From assembly GCA_023415205.1 (NCBI GenBank), contig JAEZLR010000016.1, forward strand, positions 1 through 39,639: 39,639 nucleotides of DNA. Direction: 5' to 3'. The DNA is from Bacillota bacterium. GTDB lineage: Bacteria > Bacillota > Clostridia > DSM-8532. The position numbers and the translations under genes were made by a program. Every line of letters starts with the position of its first letter. Positions within the stretch are counted from its first letter, which is position 1. Below are positions 16,474 through 23,921 of this stretch, one piece after another. The notes beneath the pieces are model-generated. The model saw only the letters and a program-made list of their open reading frames with translations, did not search any database and was not told the DNA's origin.

Positions 16474-18390
16474 TTAATCAAATCTGTCCAAACTCCGCTT
16501 GAAAAAGAGGCGGAATTTTCTATTTTTCCAATAGCTTTCCCATACGTTGTTGAGGTAGGGAATAAGGTAATAATCCAGGCCAAAGGCTCTCCCTGCGCCA
16601 CCCAAGGTTGCAATGGAGGCGAAAATCATCCACCAGCTTTTTTCATAAAGACCTGTAGAGGTTAAGAACATTGTCAGTAGTCCCAGGGAAATGAAAGAAC
16701 CTATAAAGGTAAAGGCGCCGCCCAGGAGCATTAAGCCGATAAGTATTTCAAAGACCACCACAAGAACTTGGAAGAACATGGCCACACCATCATTGGCCAA
16801 CACCACATTTTGTAGAAACCAGGGTACCAGACTAAAATCTCCAAAATGGAAGAGCTCTACCTTGGCAAAATGCTGGGAGCTGATCGTAACACCTTCTACC
16901 AGACGGCTTTCGGTTCCTAAAAAGAAATTTATCAAGCCCGTCTTGATGGCAACGGATTCATCGATACGTGTTATAAAGGTTGCGCTACCAGAGGCCGCAC
17001 TGGTGGCATCGGAAGCCATACCCAGGAAGGAGGCGAGCTTAGGAGAGGAGAGCCAGCCCTCCACAACCTTGACGATACCTTCGTATAGCCACATGCCACC
17101 CAGGAAAAGACGAAGTGGGGTCAGCCACCAGGCTTGCATACGGGTAGAATAATGCTGCTCCACGATGTTCTTCCTTTGTCTTCTTTCAAGAAGCTCATGA
17201 TAGAGGTATCTGGAGACTCCGCGGAAACCGGTGATTTCCCAGAGGTAATGTATATTTACAAAGAACTTCATAAGGATTGAAATCCAAACAGGGAGGCTCT
17301 TGCCCATGATTTCCGAAACACAGAAGTAGTTTCCGACACTGACCATGGTGCCATGGAATTTTACTTCTACCTTTTTTTGATCCTTGCCACGAATATCGTT
17401 GAGGATATTTTCAGCAGTACCGTGGGCGCTTTGAATAGCATTTTCCACCATGGCCGCATAGGGTTTCCCGTCCTTATCGGTCAGTCCACCCTGGTCACCA
17501 ACAGAGTAAACATTCGGGTATTCGGTCCTACAGTATTCGTCCACCTTGAGCCTAAATTGCCGGCCGCTTTTCTCAAGGTTGAGATTATCGGCCTCGTCAA
17601 CGGCCTTGATTCCTGCGGCCCAGATGACGGTAGCGGCATCCACTTTGCCATTTTCAAAGACGATACCCTTGTCTGTGGCTTCTTTGATTTTTGTATTGAG
17701 CATCACCTCAACCTTAAGCTTCTTTTCAAGGTATTTATGAGCCTTGGCAGAATTGGACTCCTTAAGGTTGTTAAGGATTCGTGGAAGCATGTCTACCACC
17801 ACAAGACGCACTTCTTTAGGGTCAATTTTATATTCTCTGCAAAGAGATTTTGACCAGATCGCCAGCTCACCGATCATTTCAACACCGGTAAAGCCCGCTC
17901 CGGCAACCACAAAAGAGAGAAGTCGTCTTCTTGCATCCTTGTCAGTCTCTTGGCTGGCCAAGGTAAAGCATTTTTTAATATGCTCACGGATTTTAATCGC
18001 ATCCTCATAGCTCCAGAGCGTGAAGGCGTGCTCTGCAAGCCCGGGAATACCAAAGAAATTCGGAGTACTGCCCATGGCAAGAATGAGATAGTCATATTCG
18101 TATACACGTTCCTTGGAACAAGCCTTGTTATTGTCAAGATCGAAGGAGACGATTTCATCCATGACCACATTAACAGAAGTATATTTAAAGATGCTTCTTA
18201 AAGAGATACGGATGCCTTCTTCGGAGATTCTGTTCCCCGCAACCTCATGAAGCTCTGTAAGCAACGTGTGGTAATCATTTTTGTCTACAAGTGTGATTTC
18301 AATGTCTTCTTTTTTCTTCTTCTTGTTAAGGGTGAGAGCAGCCTCTATACCTGCATACCCAGCTCCAACAATCAGCACTTTCTTTGCCAT
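16474..18390 (-). CDS. ndh2: Type II NADH dehydrogenase with C-terminal membrane domain (Ndh2 of the EET type)
   Basis: Moves electrons from NADH to quinone without pumping protons. Two dinucleotide folds are visible: FAD site GAGYAG (9-14) and NAD site GAGFTG (164-169), then the FAD-contacting SVGDQGG. At 638 residues it is about 200 longer than ordinary NDH-2. The extension from about 430 on carries several hydrophobic, DoxX-like segments. That long form is the one found in flavin-based extracellular electron-transfer loci. ATG 18390 follows AAGGAG by 8-9 bp. 42 bp after eetB. Confidence 0.94.
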   Translation of the reverse strand: MAKKVLIVGAGYAGIEAALTLNKKKKKEDIEITLVDKNDYHTLLTELHEVAGNRISEEGIRISLRSIFKYTSVNVVMDEIVSFDLDNNKACSKERVYEYDYLILAMGSTPNFFGIPGLAEHAFTLWSYEDAIKIREHIKKCFTLASQETDKDARRRLLSFVVAGAGFTGVEMIGELAIWSKSLCREYKIDPKEVRLVVVDMLPRILNNLKESNSAKAHKYLEKKLKVEVMLNTKIKEATDKGIVFENGKVDAATVIWAAGIKAVDEADNLNLEKSGRQFRLKVDEYCRTEYPNVYSVGDQGGLTDKDGKPYAAMVENAIQSAHGTAENILNDIRGKDQKKVEVKFHGTMVSVGNYFCVSEIMGKSLPVWISILMKFFVNIHYLWEITGFRGVSRYLYHELLERRQRKNIVEQHYSTRMQAWWLTPLRLFLGGMWLYEGIVKVVEGWLSSPKLASFLGMASDATSAASGSATFITRIDESVAIKTGLINFFLGTESRLVEGVTISSQHFAKVELFHFGDFSLVPWFLQNVVLANDGVAMFFQVLVVVFEILIGLMLLGGAFTFIGSFISLGLLTMFLTSTGLYEKSWWMIFASIATLGGAGRAFGLDYYLIPYLNNVWESYWKNRKFRLFFKRSLDRFD

Positions 18391-18432
18391 AGCTGTTCTC
18401 CTTTCAGTATGTAACAACATTTCTTTAACTAT

Positions 18433-18951
18433 TTACCCCAAAAATTTAGATGCCAAATTAGTTTTTTCAAATATCCTAAAAAGATTCACCGAGATAATTG
18501 CTGTGAGCAAACCTGTAATAATGCCTGTAAAAAGCAGTATTGGAAGATAGGCAAACACCGCGGTATTTCTCATCATTAAGCCGGCCATGAGTATTTGTCC
18601 GATATTATGGGCTGCTGCGCCGCCCATGCTGATTCCAATTAATGAGAAAACCTTAGGGTAACCCAATTTCAAAAGTGTCATGACGACCAGTGCAAGAAAG
18701 GCACCGGCAAGAGAATAAAAGAGTGAGGACATGCCACCGAATAGAAGAGACGCCAAAATACATCGTAAAGCAGTAATGGTGACGGCAGAAGGAATACCCA
18801 AATAGAAAAGTGCAAACATCGTGACTATATTAGCCAGGCCTAATTTGACACCGGGCAAGGGTACAATCATATTTAAGGGAATGAATCGCTCCATGAACGA
18901 TAAAACAAGAGCGAGGGAAATCAAGAGACCATTTAACGTAATTTTTTTCAT
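18433..18951 (-). CDS. eetB: EetB-like membrane protein (Gx transporter / 'heptaprenyl diphosphate synthase component I' family)
   Basis: 172 residues, almost wholly hydrophobic, with about five to six membrane segments. The conserved glycine- and asparagine-rich stretch LPGVKLGLANIVTMFALF (about 32-49) and GGMSSLFYSLAGAFLAL are typical of the family, which resembles ECF S-components. Members are often annotated as heptaprenyl diphosphate synthase component I, but the enzyme is the separate gene at 15490. Beside ndh2 and a NusG-II protein it corresponds to EetB of Listeria. An 86-bp gap follows eetA. Confidence 0.88.
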   Translation of the reverse strand: MKKITLNGLLISLALVLSFMERFIPLNMIVPLPGVKLGLANIVTMFALFYLGIPSAVTITALRCILASLLFGGMSSLFYSLAGAFLALVVMTLLKLGYPKVFSLIGISMGGAAAHNIGQILMAGLMMRNTAVFAYLPILLFTGIITGLLTAIISVNLFRIFEKTNLASKFLG

Positions 18952-19037
18952 TTAACCACCAAAATATTTTTGTCAAAGTCCAAGATGTCAAACACTTCAC
19001 AAACTGGGGATACAGTATCAATGTGTAGCTTGAGGAT

Positions 19038-19415
19038 TTACTTTACTATTATATCCAAGTCAGAATCTTCACCCTCAATCTTTATGATTACACCGGCGGG
19101 AAGGCATACGGCAATCTGGCCGGGGCGGGTTATCCATCCTGTATGAACACATACTTGATCGGGACATTCAGCGTGAGAAAAACGAATTCTTCCATTTTCC
19201 GCTTCTATAGTCCCTTGATATTGTCCTGTATAGTTTACGGTTGATCGGCCAGTGACCTGGTCAAGCCGTATACGACTAAGAACTTTATTATTCTGTGTGA
19301 TAATAGCAGTCTTTGCAATGGTGTTTTTTTCATAAGATGTAATCAGTAAAAAAATTGCCAAAACCACAATGACCAAAATAATAAGAATATCGCCCAATTT
19401 AAACTTAAGACGCAA
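19038..19415 (-). CDS. eetA: EetA-like NusG-domain-II membrane protein
   Basis: 125 residues: one N-terminal membrane anchor (about 9-27), then an extracytoplasmic NusG II domain with Cys84 and Cys89 (HAECPDQVCVHTGWI) and Cys104. EetA in the Listeria electron-transfer locus has this make-up. A TTG start at 19415 is chosen since AGGAGG lies about 10 bp upstream. The promoter at 19472-19500 puts the transcript start near 19465, so the ATG at 19466 would not be translated. First gene of the cluster eetA-eetB-ndh2-dmkB-lipoprotein-apbE. Confidence 0.85.
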   Translation of the reverse strand: MRLKFKLGDILIILVIVVLAIFLLITSYEKNTIAKTAIITQNNKVLSRIRLDQVTGRSTVNYTGQYQGTIEAENGRIRFSHAECPDQVCVHTGWITRPGQIAVCLPAGVIIKIEGEDSDLDIIVK

Positions 19416-19471
19416 TTTAATGCTCCCTCCTATGTAGGCTTTCATTGGGCAGACGCAGCAACGCATATGCT

Positions 19472-19500
19472 ATTATACATAAAGATAATATCCTTTGCAA
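19472..19500 (-). promoter_or_regulatory. Promoter of the electron-transfer operon
   Basis: Minus strand TTGCAA (19495-19500), 17-bp spacer, perfect TATAAT (19472-19477). The expected leader to the TTG start is about 50 nt. Confidence 0.85.
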
Positions 19501-19695
19501 ACCCATTTATTCACCATAGCTAGATAATGATGATGAATAAAACAAATATATCAAATAAAAATAAATAAAGTAAATATTATTTAATAAATGGATGACAAAT
19601 TTGAATGTTTAGCGATCCTATACAACCTCAACTTTAAATGTAATCAAGTAGGGGAGGAAGGGCAGATAAAGGCTTTGGGGGCATAGAGCCCCCCC
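19501..19695. other. AT-rich spacer ending in a G/C hairpin
   Basis: Very AT-rich over 19500-19590, with no gene, RNA or strong promoter seen beyond the one at 19472. GGGGGC (19677-19682) can pair with GCCCCC (19688-19693), next to the stop of the minus-strand gene at 19696. It has only a weak U-run, so it is at best a modest terminator. Confidence 0.5.
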
Positions 19696-20562
19696 TTATT
19701 GTACGAAGGTTCTGGTGGAATTGACCCGGTACTCCCCATCGGCTACATTTACAAATAGGTAGATACCCTCCTGATTGGTCCGAGTAAAGTCTACCGGTGT
19801 TAAGGAGCCTTCCGAACCCACCCGATATAGTATAACATCCGCATTGGACAAGGGTTGATCATCGGAGCCAGTAATAAGACCGGTCACAATGCCCTTGGAG
19901 GCCCTAGGATTCTCCTTTAATTGTGCCTCCACTGTGGTTATGGAGCGAAAGCTTTTTATTTCCGCCGGAAGGAATTCAACATGATACCTGGGAGCATTTA
20001 TTTTCAGGAAGTAGGAGCCTGGGTCAAGATTGTTGAAGATAAACTGACCAATCTCATTGGAGAAAGTGATGCTGACAAGATGGGTCGATGTATCCTCAAC
20101 CTGATAGAGCTCGATGGAGGCGGAGGTAACAGGCAGCTTATCGCTGTTGTGGATTTGACCGGCGATTATGGAGCATGTGGAGGGAGTACCTGGGACAAGT
20201 TTTATGGTTATTTCACGGGTTTGGTTAGCCTTGAGGGATACCGTTAATGCCTCGGAGAACATAAATCCCTGTGCCTGAGCATAGATTCGTAAATCTGAGC
20301 CTGCTTCTATGGGTGTGAGGTTAAAATAACCATCTGCCGAAGTCAGGGCGTGGGCAACCGCATTGTAACCCCCATCGAGAATAATGACAGCAGCATCACC
20401 TACAGGTGAGCCTAAGGTGTCCACCACGCGTCCGGCTATCGTTCCTGAATTAATGTATGGGTTGAAATTGAGGGCTAGATCCAAACGAATGGTCTCTGTT
20501 AAGGTGGAAAGACTTTTTACTTGAGATTGTCCAAGAATAAACTCATCCCTAAAAATAGGCAT
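19696..20562 (-). CDS. Three-repeat carboxypeptidase-regulatory-like beta-sandwich protein, putative spore protein
   Basis: 288 residues with no signal peptide or membrane segment. It has a short N-terminal arm, then three beta-sandwich repeats (about 40-125, 134-220, 224-288). Each has the G-x-I/V-x-G opening and the closing turn (GYFNLTPIEAGS; GQFIFNNLDPGSY; GIYLFVNVADGEY) of CarboxypepD_reg/SpaA-like domains. The divergent neighbour at 20704 has the same plan. Absence of a secretion signal plus a sigma-K-type promoter (20592-20618) suggests a mother-cell protein laid on the spore surface; that is inference. GGAGG is 8 bp before ATG 20562. Confidence 0.8.
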   Translation of the reverse strand: MPIFRDEFILGQSQVKSLSTLTETIRLDLALNFNPYINSGTIAGRVVDTLGSPVGDAAVIILDGGYNAVAHALTSADGYFNLTPIEAGSDLRIYAQAQGFMFSEALTVSLKANQTREITIKLVPGTPSTCSIIAGQIHNSDKLPVTSASIELYQVEDTSTHLVSITFSNEIGQFIFNNLDPGSYFLKINAPRYHVEFLPAEIKSFRSITTVEAQLKENPRASKGIVTGLITGSDDQPLSNADVILYRVGSEGSLTPVDFTRTNQEGIYLFVNVADGEYRVNSTRTFVQ

Positions 20563-20591
20563 AGCGATGCCTCCTAATTATTGATGTTATC

Positions 20592-20618
20592 AGCATATGC
20601 ATTTGTTTTTATTTCCGT
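20592..20618 (-). promoter_or_regulatory. Sigma-K-type promoter (minus strand)
   Basis: Minus strand: AC (-35, 20617-20618), exactly 17 bp, then CATATGCT (-10, 20592-20599), fitting AC-N16/17-CATAnnnT known for sigma-K. It reads into the gene ending at 20562. Confidence 0.65.
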
Positions 20619-20641
20619 GATTAAAAGGCGGATACTGTTTC

Positions 20642-20668
20642 ACCCTATGAGCTCATTCTACATATACT
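20642..20668 (+). promoter_or_regulatory. Sigma-K-type promoter (plus strand)
   Basis: CACC with AC at 20642-20643, exactly 17 bp, then CATATACT (20661-20668). Same architecture as its divergent partner, with a predicted start about 28 bp before TTG 20704. Confidence 0.68.
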
Positions 20669-20703
20669 GTTTTAGCACAGGTTGAGTTTAAGGAGGATTC
20701 GTA

Positions 20704-21519
20704 TTGAGTAAGCCGGTTGTTTCAACTCTACCACAAAAAGTGATTATTACTGATGAAAACGAAGCGCTCCTAGAAAGAGTTGTATTGGCGGATATGACTC
20801 TTGAAGAAAATACACTGATGGGGAATATCAGTGATAAAGTGACAGGAAAGCCGATTGAGGGTGTATGCATAAAAATTTGCGACAGTGATTACAAGCCCAT
20901 CATATATAATTTTACTGATGTTGACGGCAATTTCTCTCTTCAGGGGAATTTTACAGCCTGTATCCGGATTATAGCGGCTAAAAAAGGATACATTACCTTT
21001 TCCAGTGACGGTGTACCCTCGGCAGGCCTTGAAAAGAGGGCCATTAACATTGAAATGATGCCTGCCCTTGATGGGGGAATCGTTCTATTCGGAAATGTCA
21101 GGGACGTACAACAACGGCCTATCGGAGGAATAAAGGTAACACTGTTTAAATCAAACAGCCTGAATCCCTATGATTTTACATTTTCAAATCCGGAAGGCCT
21201 TTATGTCTTTGATAACATTGAGCCGGGGCTATATCGGTTATCCCTTCAATCACAAAACTTCATCGAGAGAACAGTAAATTTGGATATTGGCAAGGACCAG
21301 TCCGTTCTGACCATTGAGACAGCGTTCTTAAGGAGAAAGAGCCTAAAAGGAACGATTTATGGGATTATAACCGATAAAAACGGAATACCGGTTAATAATG
21401 CCTTGGTGGTACTTCTCAATGCCAATAATAATCCTATTCAGGTTACCCATACCAATGACAAGGGCGTATATCTGTTCTATCGGCTGGATAACGGCAGCTA
21501 CACCATTATAGCACGATAG
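20704..21519 (+). CDS. Three-repeat carboxypeptidase-regulatory-like protein, paralogue of the divergent gene
   Basis: 271 residues, no signal peptide. The N-terminal arm (about 1-35) is unlike that of its partner. Three beta-sandwich repeats follow (about 37-118, 123-205, 216-271), with closing turns such as GNFSLQGNFT, GLYVFDNIEPGLY and GVYLFYRLDNGSY, close to those of the 19696 gene. TTG 20704 is the start: AAGGAGGA lies 6 bp upstream. A sigma-K-type promoter precedes it. A structural role in spore coat or exosporium is plausible but unproven. Confidence 0.8.
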   Translation: MSKPVVSTLPQKVIITDENEALLERVVLADMTLEENTLMGNISDKVTGKPIEGVCIKICDSDYKPIIYNFTDVDGNFSLQGNFTACIRIIAAKKGYITFSSDGVPSAGLEKRAINIEMMPALDGGIVLFGNVRDVQQRPIGGIKVTLFKSNSLNPYDFTFSNPEGLYVFDNIEPGLYRLSLQSQNFIERTVNLDIGKDQSVLTIETAFLRRKSLKGTIYGIITDKNGIPVNNALVVLLNANNNPIQVTHTNDKGVYLFYRLDNGSYTIIAR

Positions 21520-21542
21520 TGATTTTCGACACGCTTTGCCAA

Positions 21543-21573
21543 TTGTAAACCATAACTATAATGTGGTTGACAA
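21543..21573 (+). promoter_or_regulatory. BirA operator and promoter of bioY
   Basis: TTGTAAACC (21543-21551), 13 bp, GGTTGACAA (21565-21573) matches the Firmicute BirA box. The spacer contains TATAAT (21557-21562), with a -35-like TTTGCC at 21535-21540. Biotin-loaded BirA should cover this promoter and shut off bioY when biotin is plentiful. Confidence 0.88.
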
Positions 21574-21639
21574 TTGGCCGTTGTTTTGTTTTAATTAACC
21601 AAAGAGCCATGGATGGCAAAAAATTCAAAGGAGAAAAGT

Positions 21640-22188
21640 ATGAAGCTCAAAACCAAGGATCTTGCCCAGATTGCCCTTTTTGCCGCGCTTACCGCAGTAG
21701 GAGCCTTTCTTAAAATACCGGTGCCCTATGTTCCGTTTACCTTACAGGTCTTTTTTGTAGCTCTTTCAGGTGTTCTATTGGGGGCTAAGAAGGGGGCTCT
21801 TTCTCAGTTGGTATATGTTTTTACTGGGCTCATAGGCATCCCGATTTTTACTGAAGGGGGTGGCATTTCCTATGTTCTTAAGCCCACCTTTGGCTATTTA
21901 ATAGGCTTTATCATCGGGGCCTATGTGATAGGATACCTTACCGAAAGGCTTAAGAAGAAGAATATATGGAGCATATTCCTGTGTATTCTGGCGGGCTTGG
22001 CCGTTCTCTATTTTATTGGTGTACCCTATCTATACCTTATCAACAATTACTACGTGGGTAAAACCTTGTCCTTATGGCTGTCCTTCTTTTATGGGTTTGT
22101 TCTCTGTATAGGGGGAGATCTCCTCTCCTCCCTGATAGCTTCTCTCTTGTCGGTAAAGCTCTTACCCATACTAAAAAAGATCCAATGA
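21640..22188 (+). CDS. bioY: Biotin transporter BioY (ECF S-component)
   Basis: Membrane biotin-binding subunit, 182 residues with about six hydrophobic segments. PVPYVPFTLQVFFVALSGVLLGAKKGALSQLVY and LIGIPIF are characteristic of BioY. It needs the shared ECF energising module, not present here, or may work alone. ATG 21640 is preferred over 21613 because AAAGGAG is 7 bp upstream of it. The BirA box makes biotin control near certain. The adjacent beta subunit of a biotin-dependent decarboxylase fits a biotin theme. Confidence 0.95.
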   Translation: MKLKTKDLAQIALFAALTAVGAFLKIPVPYVPFTLQVFFVALSGVLLGAKKGALSQLVYVFTGLIGIPIFTEGGGISYVLKPTFGYLIGFIIGAYVIGYLTERLKKKNIWSIFLCILAGLAVLYFIGVPYLYLINNYYVGKTLSLWLSFFYGFVLCIGGDLLSSLIASLLSVKLLPILKKIQ

Positions 22189-22217
22189 GGTTTCTTCCAG
22201 AGGGTAGGGCTGATGTA

Positions 22218-22259
22218 AAAAAGAAGGGAAGCGCCACTTACAGGCGACTTCCCTTCTTT
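22218..22259. terminator. Bidirectional terminator between bioY and the OadG-like gene
   Basis: A long stem, AAAGAAGGGAAGCGCC-type arm pairing with GGCGACTTCCCTTCTTT (one mismatch), about 7-nt loop, flanked by A-run and T-run. Confidence 0.88.
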
Positions 22260-22292
22260 CATAGCACGAATATTTTCACTAATAGAGAGTCT

Positions 22293-22442
22293 TTAGTTCT
22301 CAGCTTCACTCTCACGTTCGGGTATTTTTCCGAGTAAAACCACAATAAGATAAAAGGCTACAAGGACTCCGAACACGCCCAGAAGGCCGAAACCTGTCAC
22401 TTCAAGACCCTGTAAAAATCTATTCCACACTTCCTGACTCAT
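22293..22442 (-). CDS. 49-residue OadG-like small membrane protein
   Basis: A very short protein: a polar N-terminus (MSQEVWNRFLQGLEV), one hydrophobic segment (about 16-41, TGFGLLGVFGVLVAFYLIVVLL) and an acidic tail. The pattern resembles the N-terminal anchor of OadG/gamma subunits of Na+-pumping decarboxylases, without the usual C-terminal part. AAGGAGG lies 9 bp before ATG 22442, and it starts 15 bp after oadB, so it is translated from the same message. It may stabilise the beta subunit in the membrane; that is inference. Confidence 0.75.
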   Translation of the reverse strand: MSQEVWNRFLQGLEVTGFGLLGVFGVLVAFYLIVVLLGKIPERESEAEN

Positions 22443-22457
22443 TGTTCATACCTCCTT

Positions 22458-23633
22458 TTATAATCCTACAAGCTTACCGATAAGTACCAGAATCATACTA
22501 CCGGCTACCACAGAGCCCAACTGACCGGAGACGTTAGCCGCCACCGACTGCATAAGAATAAAGTTCATGGGATCCTCATCCTTGGCCATTTTTTGAATGA
22601 CACGGGCAGACATGGGGAAGGCTGAAATACCTGCGGCACCCACCATGGGATTGATCTTTTCTTTTCTGAACAGATTGATGAACTTGGCAAAAAGAACGCC
22701 ACCCGCGGTATCAAAAATGAAGGCGACAAGGCCCATAACCATAATCAGAAGAGTGCTCCAGTTTAAGAAATCCTTAGCGGTCATGGTCGTACCAATGGTG
22801 ATACCCAAAAGGATGGTAACCAAATTGGATAGGGTCGTCTGAGCGGTTTCAGACAGTCTCCCAAGAACGCCACACTCGCGGATAAGATTACCGAACATCA
22901 ACGCGCCTACAAGGGCCACACTTTCGGGAGCTACCATACCGGCTACCACAGTGACCACAATGGGGAAGAGGATTCGGGTAAGCTTGCTGACCTTCTTCTG
23001 CTTGAAGTTCATGCGAATCTTTCTTTCCTCTTTTGTGGTTAATAGCTTAATGACCGGTGGCTGAATGATGGGTACCAATGACATATAGGAATAGGCCGCC
23101 ACCGAAAGAGGCCCGATTAAATTGCCCAGCTTAAAGGCATTAGCCACAAAGATGGTGGTCGGTCCGTCGGCCGCACCGATAACACCGATAGCACCCGCTT
23201 CAGGAAGGCTGAAGCCCAGAAGTATAGCCACCAACATGGTTGCAAAAATACCAAATTGCGCTGCTGCACCGAAGAATAACATGAGGGGTGTTTGAAAGAG
23301 AGGTGAAAAGTCAATCATTGCACCGACTGCAATAAATATCAGCACTGGAAAAAGCTCATTGGCGATGGTGTTCTGATAAAGAAAACCAAAGACTCCGGCT
23401 TCACCCTCGGCGTTTGAAACAATGGTTGTAAGGGGTATGTTACATAAAATGGCGCCAAAGCCGATTGGAAGAAGTAGAGCTGGCTCATAATCCTTTTTAA
23501 TAGCCAGATAGATGAGAGTACCTCCGATGATGAACATGACGATCATTCCAAGGAAGTATAATCCAAGGTCTGTTGCTGTTGCACTATCGCCGTTCATCAA
23601 TGCTGTGATGAGTTCATTGATCTTGGTTATCAT
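22458..23633 (-). CDS. oadB: Na+-translocating decarboxylase beta subunit
   Basis: Membrane sodium channel/pump subunit of biotin-dependent decarboxylases (oxaloacetate, methylmalonyl-CoA or glutaconyl-CoA type), 391 residues. Clear family segments are ILCNIPL, the GAADGPTTIFVA loop with the conserved Asp, and NPMVGAAGISAFPMSARVIQ near the C-terminus. The carboxyltransferase (alpha) and biotin carrier subunits are not in the neighbourhood, so the substrate is unknown. A strong promoter lies at 23685-23713; the small OadG-like gene follows. Confidence 0.94.
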   Translation of the reverse strand: MITKINELITALMNGDSATATDLGLYFLGMIVMFIIGGTLIYLAIKKDYEPALLLPIGFGAILCNIPLTTIVSNAEGEAGVFGFLYQNTIANELFPVLIFIAVGAMIDFSPLFQTPLMLFFGAAAQFGIFATMLVAILLGFSLPEAGAIGVIGAADGPTTIFVANAFKLGNLIGPLSVAAYSYMSLVPIIQPPVIKLLTTKEERKIRMNFKQKKVSKLTRILFPIVVTVVAGMVAPESVALVGALMFGNLIRECGVLGRLSETAQTTLSNLVTILLGITIGTTMTAKDFLNWSTLLIMVMGLVAFIFDTAGGVLFAKFINLFRKEKINPMVGAAGISAFPMSARVIQKMAKDEDPMNFILMQSVAANVSGQLGSVVAGSMILVLIGKLVGL

Positions 23634-23684
23634 TTGCCTGATGTCCTCCTGCCCTTTTTGTATAGTGAAAATGAAATCCTAATT

Positions 23685-23713
23685 ATTATAACACTTGGCA
23701 TCGGGACGGGCAA
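23685..23713 (-). promoter_or_regulatory. oadB promoter
   Basis: Minus strand TTGCCC (23708-23713), 17-bp spacer, extended -10 TGT-TATAAT (23685-23690). The leader is about 45 nt. Confidence 0.8.
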
Positions 23714-23860
23714 TAAACCTGTTGCATTAATTTAAGTAATCAACTGAAATCCTATAAAAAAATAGTGAGTTTAGGCCCATTTAGGGAGCTATGCTCAGGG
23801 TTCCACAGCAATAAGGCCCAAGAATACGTTTTATCAGGGGATAATTTTCCAGCAGGATGA

Positions 23861-23889
23861 TTGACAACCGAACATATGTTTTGTAATAT
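23861..23889 (+). promoter_or_regulatory. SOS-type promoter of the 23922 membrane-protein gene
   Basis: TTGACA (23861-23866), 17-bp spacer, TAATAT (23884-23889). The spacer is almost entirely a LexA box, the same design as the yneA-like promoter at 8445. The remaining upstream DNA (23714-23860) shows nothing clear. Confidence 0.82.
23869..23882. promoter_or_regulatory. LexA box 4
   Basis: CGAACATATGTTTT agrees with CGAACATATGTTCG at the first 12 of 14 positions and lies between -35 and -10. Confidence 0.82.
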
Positions 23890-23921
23890 GGGATTATATG
23901 GCCATAATTGGAGGATTTGTT

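Noticed and set aside
17353..17853. 166-codon open frame on the plus strand opposite ndh2
   Set aside because: It is antisense to a strongly conserved NADH dehydrogenase, with no ribosome-binding site and no recognisable domain.
18433..18951. Heptaprenyl diphosphate synthase component I as an enzyme subunit
   Set aside because: The protein is an integral membrane, transporter-like protein. The prenyl synthase is the gene at 15490, and the cluster context points to EetB.
21538..21578. Inverted repeat after the 20704 gene as an ordinary terminator
   Set aside because: The arms and spacing match a BirA box with a -10 in the spacer, upstream of bioY; an operator explains it better, though it may also slow transcription.
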